NCBI RefSeq assembly: GCF_021442025.1
Contig: NZ_CP090446.1
Coordinates: 930,001-994,000, forward strand
Source: Sphingobacterium sp. SRCM116780
GTDB taxonomy: Bacteria > Bacteroidota > Bacteroidia > Sphingobacteriales > Sphingobacteriaceae
Direction of reading: 5' to 3'
DNA length: 64,000 nt
Positions within the stretch are counted from its first letter, which is position 1. Each line of letters begins with the position of its first letter. The position numbers were made by a program, and so were the translations under genes. Below the pieces are notes generated by a model. It worked only from the letters and a program-made list of their open reading frames with translations. It had not been told where the DNA came from and ran no database searches. Positions 33,574 to 44,152 of the stretch are shown in pieces.

Positions 33574-34818
33574 ATGCTAATTTTTGGTCTCATAAAAGAA
33601 AGTGCAAAATTTGCACTAACGGCTCTGAAAGATAACCGAACACGTACCCTATTGTCCCTATTGGGGGTTACAATAGGTATTTTAACGATTATTGGTGTTT
33701 TTTCAGCTGTTGATACACTACGGAATAATATCGAGAACTCTGTCAAAAAAATAGGGTCAAATACCCTATATATTGAAAAGTGGCCTTGGACTGGAGGACC
33801 TGATTTTCCTTGGTGGAAATATCTAAACCGACCAGAGCCAAAGTATGAAGATTATTTATCCCTTAAGGAACGAATGACAACAGCCGATAAAATGGCTTAT
33901 CTTATCCAGATTGAAAGTTCAACTATTAAATATAAAAATAATAATGCTTCAGGTGTATCCATATCTGCAGGGACACAAGATCAATATAGCATTCAAAACT
34001 TAAATGTGGAGAAGGGAAGATATTTTGTAGAAAGTGAAACAAGAGCAGGTGCTTTAGTTACTGTATTGGGCGCGTCTATTGCAGAGGGGCTTTTTCCAAA
34101 TGCAGATCCTTTAGGAAAATATGTGTCCATGTTGGGACGGAAGGTTCAGGTTATTGGGGTATTAAAGAAAGAAGGAGAGGGTGTATTAATCAATACATCT
34201 CCTGATAATAGTGCCTTCATTCCATTTGAGCTTGCTCGAAATTTAGTTAATTATGATAATTTTTCTCCTAGTATAGCGATTAGTGTCAAATCAAAATACT
34301 CGCTAGCAGAAGCAGAAAGTGAAATAAAAGTATTGATGCGCTCTATTCATCGGATAGCACCACAGCGAGATGATGATTTTTCTATTAATCAAACCACCAT
34401 GATTACTTCTCAATTGGATAAAATGTTTGGGATTGTTAATCTAGCTGGATTTTGTATTGGTATATTTTCTGTATTAGTTGGTGGGTTTGGTATTGCTAAT
34501 ATCATGTTTGTCAGTGTTAAGGAACGGACACATATCATTGGTATTCAAAAAGCTTTAGGCGCTAAAAATTTCTTTATTCTTTCACAATTTTTAATTGAAT
34601 CGATTATTCTTTGCCTTCTAGGGGGCGCTATAGGATTAACAATTGTTTACCTCATCACCTTATTAGTAAAATTAGCGATAGGGATGGCTATTGTTGTCAG
34701 TTTGAAAATGGTGCTATTAACAGTATTGATTTCTACGCTGATTGGGCTTATTTCGGGTATTGTGCCCGCATTAATGGCTTCTAGATTAGATCCAGTGGAG
34801 GCAATACGTAGCAAATAA
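33574..34818 (+). CDS. ABC transporter permease, MacB/FtsX type
   Basis: 414 residues. An N-terminal membrane helix (LLSLLGVTIGILTIIGVFSA), a periplasmic MacB-type core (~50-285), then three C-terminal helices with the FtsX motif VKERTHIIGIQKALGAK and the end LDPVEAIRSK. This is the standard permease of lipoprotein or peptide export systems. There is no ATPase or membrane-fusion gene beside it, so its partner must be elsewhere. Divergent from queA. Confidence 0.9.
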   Translation: MLIFGLIKESAKFALTALKDNRTRTLLSLLGVTIGILTIIGVFSAVDTLRNNIENSVKKIGSNTLYIEKWPWTGGPDFPWWKYLNRPEPKYEDYLSLKERMTTADKMAYLIQIESSTIKYKNNNASGVSISAGTQDQYSIQNLNVEKGRYFVESETRAGALVTVLGASIAEGLFPNADPLGKYVSMLGRKVQVIGVLKKEGEGVLINTSPDNSAFIPFELARNLVNYDNFSPSIAISVKSKYSLAEAESEIKVLMRSIHRIAPQRDDDFSINQTTMITSQLDKMFGIVNLAGFCIGIFSVLVGGFGIANIMFVSVKERTHIIGIQKALGAKNFFILSQFLIESIILCLLGGAIGLTIVYLITLLVKLAIGMAIVVSLKMVLLTVLISTLIGLISGIVPALMASRLDPVEAIRSK

Positions 34819-34931
34819 GCTATGAAATAAAATATAGTTCTTTTTTTTCGTCATCGAGTGATGGTTTTTTGTATTTTTTATGTAATTTAAGTTCAACTTA
34901 AACTTATTAAATTATTTAAAAGAAATTTACA

Positions 34932-37388
34932 ATGGCAGACTCAGGAAAAAAAGAGGAATTTGCAAGTGACTTGTTGGATGTGGAATCATTGGATGGCAAT
35001 ATTCAGCATGTCAACAATCCTGTATTAGACTTACCTACAATAGAGAAAAAATACCTCACAGAAGTAAGAGGTTATTCTAAGAATCGAAATACTTTCTATT
35101 TTACAGATGGTCGAGCTAAAGTTGAAATTCAGGTGGTTTCAGATGAAATTATTCGTGTTCGCTTAGCTCCACAAGGATCCTTTTTGGATGATTTTTCATA
35201 CGCAGTGATTGATACCGATCACCATGCAGTGTCTTTTTCTGCAGACGAGGATGAGGTTAGTTTTTACGTAAGAACAAATAAAGTTGTTTGTTCGATTCGT
35301 AAAGCTGATTTTTTAGTTTCATTTCAAGATCTTTCAGGTAAGGTTTTCAACACAGATGATAAACCGATGCACTGGGAAGAGAATCCTGACTTTGGAGGCT
35401 ACTATGTGTATTGTAGTAAAAAAGCACACGAAGACGAAGCTTTCTTTGGTTTAGGTGATAAAGCGACTAATCTAAATTTGAGGGGCAAACGATTTAAAAA
35501 TTGGAACTCCGATACTTATGGTTATGCTTTTAACCAAGATCCTCTATACAAAACAATCCCTTTTTATATCGGTGTAACGGGGGGGGAAGCCTATGGTATT
35601 TTCTTTGATAATACCTTTAGAACATTTTTTGATTTTGCTTCAGAAAATAAACAACGGACAAGCTTTTGGTCTGAAGGAGGCGAGATGCAATATTATTATA
35701 TTCACGGCCCTAATATGATGGATGTTGTGAAACGCTATCATAAGATCACGGGAACGCATTATATGCCACCGATGTGGGGTATTGGCTATCACCAATGTCG
35801 TTGGAGTTATTATCCAGAGAAAAATGTCCGTGATATTACATCCGAATTTAGAAAAAGACAGATCCCTTGTGATGCGATTTATCTAGATATTGATTACATG
35901 GATGGATATCGCTGTTTTACTTGGAATAAGCAATATTTTCCAGATCCTAGAAAAATGATCGCTGATCTAGCTGCTAATGGATTTAAAACCGTTGTCATGA
36001 TTGACCCTGGAATCAAGGTTGATGAAAATTATTGGGTATTCAAAGAAGGACAGGAGAACAGATATTTTTGTCGTCGTGGAGATGATTATTTTATGGAAGG
36101 TTTTGTTTGGCCAGGAAGATGTCAATTTCCTGATTTTACGAATCCTAAAGTGAGAGATTGGTGGGGTACTTTATATAAAGGTCTGGTTGAAGATGGTGTT
36201 GCTGGTTTTTGGAACGACATGAATGAACCTGCAGTATTTGGACGTGGGACTTTTCCTGATGATGTGAGACATCATTATGATGGATTTAGAGGATCACACC
36301 GTAAGGCACATAATGTATATGGTATGCAGATGGTGCGTGCGACTTATGATGGGTTGAAAGATTTATATAAAAATAAACGTCCATTTACGATTACAAGAGC
36401 TGCTTATTCTGGTACACAACGCTATTCCTCTGTTTGGACAGGAGATAATATCGCTACTTGGGAACATTTACGTATCGGTCTTTTACAATTGCAAAGGTTA
36501 TCTGTTTCGGGACTTTCTTTCTGTGGAACGGATATAGGAGGATTCACGGGAGAACCTGATGGTGAATTATTTACACGTTGGATGCAATTTGGTGTCTTTT
36601 CTCCATTTATGCGTGTACACTCTGCAGGAGATACGCGTGACCGTGAACCTTGGAGTTTTGGTCCAGAATGGGAAGCGATTTGTAAGAAGTTTATTGAAAT
36701 GAGATACAAATTGTTGCCTTACATCTATACGATATTTTGGCAACAACATCGCTATGGTGAACCTATCTTAAGACCGATTTCGTTGATAGAACAACATATT
36801 CCAAAAAATTTATTACGTGAAGAAGAGTTTTGTTTTGGAGATAAAATTTTAGTTTCACCAGTATTGAATCCTGGTCAAAAAAGTAAAGTAGTTTATTTAC
36901 CTGAAGGAGACTGGTATTATTATTTTAATCAAAAAATGTATACAGGATTACAAGAATATACCATTGATACACCTTTGGATGAGATGCCTATCTTTATTAA
37001 AGGGGGTAGTGTTATTCCTGAATATCCAGTGATGCAATACACTTATGAGCAAAAAATAGATGCTTTAAGACTGAATATTTATTTCAGTAAGGGTAAATTT
37101 GATTCTTACATCTACACAGATCATGGCGATACGTTTGCTTATGAGCAGGGTGCGTATGCAGAAAAACACTTTCTGGTAGAGGGAACTGATCATAATTTAG
37201 TTATATTACAACAAGTAGAAGGTGGATACAACGAAAGGTTTGATGATTATAAAATCTATTTAGTTGGTATTCCTTTCGAGGTAAAAACTATCAAGGTGGA
37301 TGGTGTAGAGGTTGAATTGTCAAGAGACGAATCAGGTAATGAATATGCCTTGGTAGAAAAAGATTTTAGAAACTTAATTATAGCATAA
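34932..37388 (+). CDS. Glycoside hydrolase family 31, alpha-glucosidase
   Basis: 818 residues with no signal peptide, so probably cytosolic. Catalytic nucleophile D429 in GFWNDMNEPAVF; HQCRWSYYPEKNVRDI and CDAIYLDIDYMDGYR earlier; HSAGDTRDREPW later with the acid/base region; a C-terminal beta-sandwich. It releases glucose from alpha-glucans. It is the first gene of a glycogen operon: 24 bp before glgB, suggesting a part in glycogen or maltodextrin turnover. Confidence 0.94.
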   Translation: MADSGKKEEFASDLLDVESLDGNIQHVNNPVLDLPTIEKKYLTEVRGYSKNRNTFYFTDGRAKVEIQVVSDEIIRVRLAPQGSFLDDFSYAVIDTDHHAVSFSADEDEVSFYVRTNKVVCSIRKADFLVSFQDLSGKVFNTDDKPMHWEENPDFGGYYVYCSKKAHEDEAFFGLGDKATNLNLRGKRFKNWNSDTYGYAFNQDPLYKTIPFYIGVTGGEAYGIFFDNTFRTFFDFASENKQRTSFWSEGGEMQYYYIHGPNMMDVVKRYHKITGTHYMPPMWGIGYHQCRWSYYPEKNVRDITSEFRKRQIPCDAIYLDIDYMDGYRCFTWNKQYFPDPRKMIADLAANGFKTVVMIDPGIKVDENYWVFKEGQENRYFCRRGDDYFMEGFVWPGRCQFPDFTNPKVRDWWGTLYKGLVEDGVAGFWNDMNEPAVFGRGTFPDDVRHHYDGFRGSHRKAHNVYGMQMVRATYDGLKDLYKNKRPFTITRAAYSGTQRYSSVWTGDNIATWEHLRIGLLQLQRLSVSGLSFCGTDIGGFTGEPDGELFTRWMQFGVFSPFMRVHSAGDTRDREPWSFGPEWEAICKKFIEMRYKLLPYIYTIFWQQHRYGEPILRPISLIEQHIPKNLLREEEFCFGDKILVSPVLNPGQKSKVVYLPEGDWYYYFNQKMYTGLQEYTIDTPLDEMPIFIKGGSVIPEYPVMQYTYEQKIDALRLNIYFSKGKFDSYIYTDHGDTFAYEQGAYAEKHFLVEGTDHNLVILQQVEGGYNERFDDYKIYLVGIPFEVKTIKVDGVEVELSRDESGNEYALVEKDFRNLIIA

Positions 37389-37412
37389 TTTACGATCATT
37401 AAACCTAATCCT

Positions 37413-39323
37413 ATGAGTCAACCAGTAGAAGTTTTTTCATTACTTACAGCATTTGATGTATCCTTATTTAGGGCTGGAAGACATTATAAATTATATGAGA
37501 AACTTGGATCTCATGTTGTTGAACACGTTGGTCAATCCGGTGTTTATTTTGCCGTTTGGGCTCCTAATGCAAGTGAAGTTTCTGTTATCGGAAATTTTAA
37601 TGGATGGAACCCTAATGCACACCAACTGTATGTAAGATGGGATGGTAGTGGTATTTGGGAAGGCTTTATTCCAGCTATAGGGAGTGGCGAAGTATATAAA
37701 TACTATATCCAATCGACGAATGGGGAGCGATTGGAGAAAGCAGATCCATTTGCTTTGATCAACGAATTACCGCCTAAGACTGCCTCTGTTGTGGGAACAA
37801 CGTGGTATGAATGGCAAGATACAAAATGGCTAAGGCAAAGAGCACAATTCAATGGATTAGATCGTCCAATGTCTGTGTATGAAATGCATTTAGGGTCGTG
37901 GCAACGCGACCCTTCAAATCCTGATCGTATGCTCAATTATCGAGAGATTGCAGATCGATTGGTACCTTATATTGTAGAAACAGGATTTACGCATGTTGAG
38001 TTTTTACCGGTCATGGAACATCCTTTTTATCCTTCTTGGGGTTATCAGATTACGGGTTATTTTGCCGCGTCTTCTCGATACGGAGGGCCTCAGGATCTGA
38101 TGTACTTGATCGAATCTTTGCATCAGCATAATATAGGTGTTATTTTGGATTGGGTACCTTCTCATTATCCTGGTGATGCACATGGATTACATCGCTTTGA
38201 TGGTAGTTGTTTGTATGAGCATGAGGACTTGAGAAAGGGATTTCATCCAGATTGGAAATCCTATATATTTAATTATGGAAGGAATGAAGTGCGATCTTTT
38301 TTGATTAGTAATGCTCTTTTCTGGTTGGATCGCTATCATGTGGATGGCTTACGGGTCGATGCCGTAGCTTCTATGCTCTATCTAGATTATTCTCGAAATG
38401 AGGGAGAATGGGAACCGAATGAATTTGGCGGAAGAGAAAATTTAGAGGCTGTTCAGTTTTTGAAAGAGTTTAACGAGGCCGTTTATGAACATTTTCCTGA
38501 TGTACAAACTATCGCTGAAGAATCCACTTCATGGCCAGCTGTGAGTCGACCTACATTTTTAGGTGGCTTAGGGTTTGGGATGAAATGGATGATGGGATGG
38601 ATGCACGATACGTTGGATTATTTCAAAGAAGATCCTATTAATCGAAGCTATCACCATCATAAATTGACTTTTGCAACTGTATATGCTTATCATGAAAATT
38701 TTATGTTGCCTTTGTCTCATGATGAGGTTGTTCATGGAAAGCAGTCTCTTTTATATAAAATGCCTGGTGATGAGTGGCAGAAGTTCGCGAATTTGAGAGC
38801 GCTTTATCTGTATATGTTTACGTTAACGGGAACCAAATTGTTATTTATGGGTGATGAGTTTGGTCAAACATCAGAATGGAATGAAAACAAATCTTTGGAT
38901 TGGCATTTAACAGCATATGCTCCTCATCAAGGTATGTTACAATTCATCAGTGCCTTGAATCGCACGTATAAAAATCAACCAGCTCTTTATCAAAAAGCTT
39001 TTGTTGGAGAAGGATTTCAATGGATAGAGCAAGGGGATGATAAAAATAGTGTGTATGCTTATTTGCGCAAGGGTTATGAGGAGAAAGATGATTTATTAGT
39101 TGTTTTGAATTTAACACCAGTGGTTCGCCAAGATTTTCGGATAGGTGTTCCTAAGCAAGGAACATGGGAAGAAGTTCTGAATTCAGACCAGCTTGATTTT
39201 TATGGAAGTGGTGTAGTTGCTTCTGGATACGAATCATCAACGGTTTACTGGATGGGATTAGATCAATCAATAAGCATGACATTGCCACCGTTAGGAGGTG
39301 TAATCTTAAAACGAAAAGCATAA
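37413..39323 (+). CDS. glgB: 1,4-alpha-glucan branching enzyme
   Basis: 636 residues, GH13. An N-terminal CBM48 (FAVWAPNASEVSVIGNFNGW), then the barrel: nucleophile D316 in DGLRVDAVASMLY, acid/base E369 in IAEESTSWP, and LPLSHDEVVHGK. Makes alpha-1,6 branches in glycogen in the cytosol. The stop overlaps the glgA start by one base (TAATG). Confidence 0.96.
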   Translation: MSQPVEVFSLLTAFDVSLFRAGRHYKLYEKLGSHVVEHVGQSGVYFAVWAPNASEVSVIGNFNGWNPNAHQLYVRWDGSGIWEGFIPAIGSGEVYKYYIQSTNGERLEKADPFALINELPPKTASVVGTTWYEWQDTKWLRQRAQFNGLDRPMSVYEMHLGSWQRDPSNPDRMLNYREIADRLVPYIVETGFTHVEFLPVMEHPFYPSWGYQITGYFAASSRYGGPQDLMYLIESLHQHNIGVILDWVPSHYPGDAHGLHRFDGSCLYEHEDLRKGFHPDWKSYIFNYGRNEVRSFLISNALFWLDRYHVDGLRVDAVASMLYLDYSRNEGEWEPNEFGGRENLEAVQFLKEFNEAVYEHFPDVQTIAEESTSWPAVSRPTFLGGLGFGMKWMMGWMHDTLDYFKEDPINRSYHHHKLTFATVYAYHENFMLPLSHDEVVHGKQSLLYKMPGDEWQKFANLRALYLYMFTLTGTKLLFMGDEFGQTSEWNENKSLDWHLTAYAPHQGMLQFISALNRTYKNQPALYQKAFVGEGFQWIEQGDDKNSVYAYLRKGYEEKDDLLVVLNLTPVVRQDFRIGVPKQGTWEEVLNSDQLDFYGSGVVASGYESSTVYWMGLDQSISMTLPPLGGVILKRKA

Positions 39324-40741
39324 TGAAAGTTATACATTTAAGTGTCGAATGCTTTCCTATAGCAAAGGTGGGAGGGCTGGCTGATGTCTTAGGGGCTTTA
39401 CCTAAATATCAGCGTAAATTAGGGATTGATGCATCTGTTGTGATGCCTTGGTATGATCGGAAGTTCACACAAGAAAATGAATTCGATTCAATCGCTTCGG
39501 GTTCTTTTTATCAGGGTTCTGAACTGTTGCAGTATGAAGTCTTGAAAGAGGCAAACGATCAACTCGGTTTTCCTTTATATCTGATCCGAATACCTGGGAA
39601 GTTGGATCGGGAGGAAGTTTACTGTTATCCTGATGAGGCTGATCAATGGTTATCTTTTCAGCATGCGTTTTTACATTGGTTAAAAGCTGATCAGTTAACA
39701 CCTGATCTAATCAATTGCCATGATCATCATGTGGGATTAGTACCTTTCTTGTTAAAGTATTCGCATGAATTTCAACAGTTCGCACATGTGAAAACACTTT
39801 TTACTGTTCATAATGGTCAGTATCAAGGTTGGATGAATTGGAATAAAGGAATTTTATTGCCAGGTTTTGATACTTGGCGATGGGGATTATTGGATTGGGA
39901 CGGTTTGATTAATCCAATGGCAGCAGCAGTGAAATGTTGCGATGCATTTTCGACAGTGTCAGAAGGATATCTGAAAGAATTGTATGTGGATGCCAATGGT
40001 TTACAGTCTTTATTTGAATCTGAATCTCAAAAGGGATATGGTATTGTCAATGGCATTGATACCGATTATTGGAATCCTCAAGTGGATACGTTGATCGATG
40101 CTAATTACGATTTAAATACGGTTAGTAAGGGTAAATTGAAGAATAAAAAGGCCTTGTGCAAAAAGTATAAATTAGATGCTTCTTTGCCTCTCATGTCATT
40201 TATTGGTCGATTTGCTACTGAAAAAGGTGCAGAATTATTAGCTGAAATAATTGATCAACTTTTAGGGAAAGTTAAGGCTAAAATGATTATATTTATTTTA
40301 GGCTCTGGTGATCAGAATATTCAATCGGATTTGCAGCAGGTTTTGGAAAAATATCCGAAACAGATCGCAGTCTATTTTGGTTATAACGAATCGCTTGCGC
40401 ATCAAGTATATGCGGCTACGGATATGTTGTTGATGCCTTCGCGTGTAGAGCCTTGTGGCTTAAACCAATTATATGCACTTCAATACGGAACAATTCCAGT
40501 CGTAAGGGGTATTGGAGGGTTAAAAGATACAGTTATTGATGTGCAAGAACCAGGTGGATATGGTATTGTATTCCCAGAGGCACGAGTAGAAGATGCGGTA
40601 GAAGGGGTAATGAGGGCTTTAGAAATTGTAAATCAGGGCGATTTGTTGCTAGAGATTAGAGATAGGGAAATGAAATTGGATTTTTCATGGCATAAATCAG
40701 CTCAAAAATACTTGGATTTGTACACTAAATTATTAAACTAA
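39323..40741 (+). CDS. glgA: Glycogen synthase
   Basis: 472 residues, GT5. VGGLADVLGALPKY is the ADP-glucose binding start; HDHHVGLVPFLLKY, TVHNGQYQGW, GIVNGIDTDYWNP, and the C-terminal RVEPCGLNQLYALQYG with the catalytic Glu region. It extends alpha-1,4 glucan from ADP-glucose. It overlaps glgB and ends one base before glgC, so the three are tightly coupled. Confidence 0.95.
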   Translation: MKVIHLSVECFPIAKVGGLADVLGALPKYQRKLGIDASVVMPWYDRKFTQENEFDSIASGSFYQGSELLQYEVLKEANDQLGFPLYLIRIPGKLDREEVYCYPDEADQWLSFQHAFLHWLKADQLTPDLINCHDHHVGLVPFLLKYSHEFQQFAHVKTLFTVHNGQYQGWMNWNKGILLPGFDTWRWGLLDWDGLINPMAAAVKCCDAFSTVSEGYLKELYVDANGLQSLFESESQKGYGIVNGIDTDYWNPQVDTLIDANYDLNTVSKGKLKNKKALCKKYKLDASLPLMSFIGRFATEKGAELLAEIIDQLLGKVKAKMIIFILGSGDQNIQSDLQQVLEKYPKQIAVYFGYNESLAHQVYAATDMLLMPSRVEPCGLNQLYALQYGTIPVVRGIGGLKDTVIDVQEPGGYGIVFPEARVEDAVEGVMRALEIVNQGDLLLEIRDREMKLDFSWHKSAQKYLDLYTKLLN

Positions 40742-40742
40742 T

Positions 40743-42014
40743 ATGTCTCACAAAGTAGTCTCTATTGTTTTAGGGGGAGGACGAGGTACTCGTTTGTTCC
40801 CTTTGACCGAACAGCGCTCAAAACCAGCTGTACCGATTGCTGGTAAATACCGTTTGGTGGATATTCCGATTTCGAATTGTTTAAATTCTGGATATAATAA
40901 AATCTTTGTACTGACACAGTTTAACTCCGCTTCTTTAAATAAGCACATAAAAAACGCTTATAATTTCAGTATTTTTAGTAAAGGTTTTGTTGATATACTA
41001 GCCGCAGATCAAAATAATGAAGGGGATCGTTGGTTTGAAGGAACTGCAGATGCAGTGCGGAGAACGCAAAAAAACTTGATGAACGTGGATTACGATTATG
41101 TCCTTATTTTATCGGGAGATCAATTGTATCAAATGGATTATTCAGCCTTGGTTGATTTCCATGTTAAAAACAAGGGTGATGTAACCATTGCTACCATTCC
41201 TGTTAATGGAAAAGATGCAACTGGATTTGGTATTTTAAAATCTGATGAAAATGACGTCATTACATCATTTGTTGAAAAGCCAAATAAAGAAGAATTAGTG
41301 AACTGGAGTTCAGAAGTTTCGGAAGAGATGGGTAAGCAGGGCAGAAACTATTTGGCATCGATGGGTATTTATGTTTTCTCAAAAGGTGTAATGACCTCTT
41401 TGCTAAAAGAAAACCCGGGAATGGATTTTGGAAAAGAGATCATTCCGGAAAGTATAGGTTCTAAAAATGTACTGAGCTATCAATTTGATGGATATTGGAC
41501 AGATATTGGTACCATAAGTTCTTTTTTTGAAGCAAATATTGGCTTAACCGATGATATTCCTGATTTTAATTTATTCAACGAGACGGTTTATACCAGGGCA
41601 CGTATGCTTCCGCCATCTAAAATATCAGGTACAACGTTAAATAATACGATTGTAGCAGATGGATGTATTCTAAATGGTGATAAAATTCAACGATCGATTA
41701 TCGGAATTCGTTCGCGTATAGGACATGGTACTGTGGTTAAAAACACGTACATGATGGGGAGTGATTATTACGAACAACTAGAAGAGGTATTGGAATTGGG
41801 AAATTCACAAACACCTCCACCAGTAGGAGTGGGTGAACGTTGTTATATTGAAAATGCGATTCTAGATAAAAATTGTCGTATTGGCAATAATGTACGGATA
41901 AAGGGTGGAAAACATTTGAAAGATGGTGATTTTGATACTTATTCAGTTTATGATGGTATCGTCGTTGTCAAAAAAGAAGCTGTTATCGTGAACGGTACTA
42001 CGATTGGCTGTTAA
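40743..42014 (+). CDS. glgC: Glucose-1-phosphate adenylyltransferase
   Basis: 423 residues. GGGRGTRLFPLTEQRSKPA is the nucleotide site; PISNCLNSGYNKIFVLTQF, GTADAVRRTQ and a C-terminal left-handed beta-helix are in family order. It makes ADP-glucose, the glgA donor, and is the committed step of glycogen synthesis. Last gene of the operon; followed by a 15-bp perfect hairpin (42027-42062). Confidence 0.96.
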   Translation: MSHKVVSIVLGGGRGTRLFPLTEQRSKPAVPIAGKYRLVDIPISNCLNSGYNKIFVLTQFNSASLNKHIKNAYNFSIFSKGFVDILAADQNNEGDRWFEGTADAVRRTQKNLMNVDYDYVLILSGDQLYQMDYSALVDFHVKNKGDVTIATIPVNGKDATGFGILKSDENDVITSFVEKPNKEELVNWSSEVSEEMGKQGRNYLASMGIYVFSKGVMTSLLKENPGMDFGKEIIPESIGSKNVLSYQFDGYWTDIGTISSFFEANIGLTDDIPDFNLFNETVYTRARMLPPSKISGTTLNNTIVADGCILNGDKIQRSIIGIRSRIGHGTVVKNTYMMGSDYYEQLEEVLELGNSQTPPPVGVGERCYIENAILDKNCRIGNNVRIKGGKHLKDGDFDTYSVYDGIVVVKKEAVIVNGTTIGC

Positions 42015-42026
42015 ATTGAATACTGA

Positions 42027-42062
42027 AATTAAGGTAATTATGGGAGCATAATTACCTTAATT
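42027..42062 (+). terminator. Hairpin ending the glycogen operon
   Basis: A 15-bp perfect stem (42027-42041 with 42048-42062) and six-base loop, with only a short T-rich tail. Probable terminator or RNA-stabilising end. Confidence 0.6.
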
Positions 42063-42069
42063 CATTATC

Positions 42070-42717
42070 ATGTGTGTGATGATTGTTGATTGGAAAAATA
42101 AAGTATTTGTTTTATGTCTTATACTTTTGTTTGCCTATAGTTGTACGTTGATGCTAGAGATTATCTGGGGTTATCGTCATTTAGAACTTGATGCTTCATT
42201 TTTACAAATTAAACAAACAGAAATTACGCAGATTTTTTGGTACAAATATGCTTTCTACGTACATGTTGCTTTTGCTATCCTAGCCTTGCCTGCTGGATTT
42301 ACACAGTTTAATAAAGTTTTCTTAAGGAAATATCCAGTTTTACATAAAAAGCTTGGCTATATATATGTGATTGCCATTTTAATATTTGCTGCACCTTCTG
42401 GTTTTTTGATTGGTTGCGAAGCGAATGGGGGAATAATTGCTCAACTTGCATTTACTTTATTGGCCATATTGTGGTTTTTGTTTACGCTTCAAGCAATATG
42501 GAAGGCAAAACAAGGAAATTTTATAGCCCATAAAAATTTTATGATTCGAAGCTTTTCTTTAACTTGTTCGGCGTTGACTTTGCGCTATTGGAAAGTAGTA
42601 CTTGTTTACTTTTTTCACCCCAATCCAATGGATCTGTACCAATTGGTCGCTTGGTTAGGTTGGGTGCCAAACCTGCTAATTGCGCAATGGATCATTAACC
42701 ATAATAAAAATAAATAA
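42070..42717 (+). CDS. DUF2306 membrane protein
   Basis: 215 residues with about six hydrophobic segments; the middle has LHKKLGYIYVIAIL and FIAHKNFMIRSFSLTCSA, in line with DUF2306 (with conserved His residues that may bind haem or metal). No function known. Its stop lies 1 bp before the start of the YARHG lipoprotein. Confidence 0.75.
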   Translation: MCVMIVDWKNKVFVLCLILLFAYSCTLMLEIIWGYRHLELDASFLQIKQTEITQIFWYKYAFYVHVAFAILALPAGFTQFNKVFLRKYPVLHKKLGYIYVIAILIFAAPSGFLIGCEANGGIIAQLAFTLLAILWFLFTLQAIWKAKQGNFIAHKNFMIRSFSLTCSALTLRYWKVVLVYFFHPNPMDLYQLVAWLGWVPNLLIAQWIINHNKNK

Positions 42718-42718
42718 G

Positions 42719-43642
42719 ATGAAAAGACTTTATTTTGTAATATTCGGCCTTGCTGTGCTGATTTCCTGTCATAATAAAACAGAGAAAAAGAAAACCGCTC
42801 TAAATGACACTATAGCTACAGTTATTGAAAATGAAATGCATAAAGAACTGTATGGAAATTGGGTGGGCAACTTTACGGTCGATGGAAAAATCGCAGAACG
42901 AATTGTTGAAAATCTAGGAGAATTTCCAGCTGATTTTGATTATAGTCCCAAGATAAATCTGACTATCAAAAGAATTACAGCAGATACGGTAATTGCTCAA
43001 AATGTTGTCAAAGGTAATTTAAGACCTTTAGTCGGTAAAATGGAAGAAAATGGAAATGAAATTTCTTTTATTCTAGATGAACCAGGCAATAAAAAATCAG
43101 ATGGAAGATTTGAGTTTAAATTGAATAAAGATACCTTGACAGGATCTTGGACAGCATTTGATCAAACAGTGAAAGTGAATAAGCGTAATTTCAAATTAAC
43201 GAAAAAGCAGTTTGTTTATAATCCGAATCTCATGTTACTTAACGACGATAGTGGAGGGGATCTAATAGATTGGTATAACCCGAAAAAGGAAAAACAAACT
43301 ATAGCAAATGGTGATTCAACTTATACCTATATTAATAATCTATATCGTACAGCATCACCAGTTGTTTTTACTTTGAATGCTTCAAAAAGTAGATTGACAG
43401 AAGCACAATTGAAAAACTTAAAAAAACTAGACTTGGAAATCATTCGTAATACTATTTTTGCACGCCATGGTTATGCTTTTACAAAAATCAATGTACGTCA
43501 GTTTTTTGATCCTGTAGATTGGTATGTGCCCGTTTCAAATGATGTAACCAAAGAATTATCACAATTGGAACGTGATAATATTGCTTTACTAACACGATTT
43601 GAAAAATATGCGACTGACAATTATGAACAATTTGGTCGTTAA
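42719..43642 (+). CDS. YARHG-domain lipoprotein
   Basis: 307 residues from ATG 42719. A frame starting at 42680 adds 13 residues and hides the lipobox. The N-terminus MKRLYFVIFGLAVLISC is a lipoprotein signal with Cys17. The C-terminal ~80 residues carry the YARHG domain: LDLEIIRNTIFARHGYAF and FFDPVDWYVPV. Function unknown; YARHG occurs on many extracytoplasmic proteins. Starts 1 bp after the DUF2306 stop. Confidence 0.82.
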   Translation: MKRLYFVIFGLAVLISCHNKTEKKKTALNDTIATVIENEMHKELYGNWVGNFTVDGKIAERIVENLGEFPADFDYSPKINLTIKRITADTVIAQNVVKGNLRPLVGKMEENGNEISFILDEPGNKKSDGRFEFKLNKDTLTGSWTAFDQTVKVNKRNFKLTKKQFVYNPNLMLLNDDSGGDLIDWYNPKKEKQTIANGDSTYTYINNLYRTASPVVFTLNASKSRLTEAQLKNLKKLDLEIIRNTIFARHGYAFTKINVRQFFDPVDWYVPVSNDVTKELSQLERDNIALLTRFEKYATDNYEQFGR

Positions 43643-44152
43643 TGAACGCAAGTTGTTTTAGAATAAAATTTTGAGAAAAGGTTTGAAAATCAATTACTGA
43701 ATAGAATTAAACTGTTCTTCTGATCACGTCTATTGATGAATAAGAATGATAATACAATTGTTGATTTTCAAACCTTCTCCTAATATCTTTTCTGTCTCCA
43801 AATCAGCCAACATTTACTTACTTATCAGGTAATGAAGGTTGATTACTCTACCTAGACCGTTTGCTTTAACCTCTTGATACGCTAACGTTTTCGTAAATAA
43901 ATATTTGATTTTTCATTAAAATAGCAATGAAAATTGATATTATTGTGTATAGGGTATGTAATTTAGCGTATCTGATACATCCATAATTTGATTATGATTG
44001 ATCTGATTGGGTGCAAAACAGTTTTCAACCAATATAAATTATTTTTCTACCGCTTGATTGATTTTACCGATTTGCATAGTGTCGTGCTTTGAAGGATAGA
44101 GAAATCTTATTGTTTTAAATTGCTTTTTAGCTAATTATAAATAAATATCATC
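43643..44152. other. Intergenic region with long inverted repeat
   Basis: 510 bp. It contains a perfect 16-bp inverted repeat (43678-43693 with 43761-43776, AAGGTTTGAAAATCAA type) around a 67-base loop. The remainder is AT-rich with no coding frame or known RNA; the last part must hold the promoter of the following three-gene set. Confidence 0.55.
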
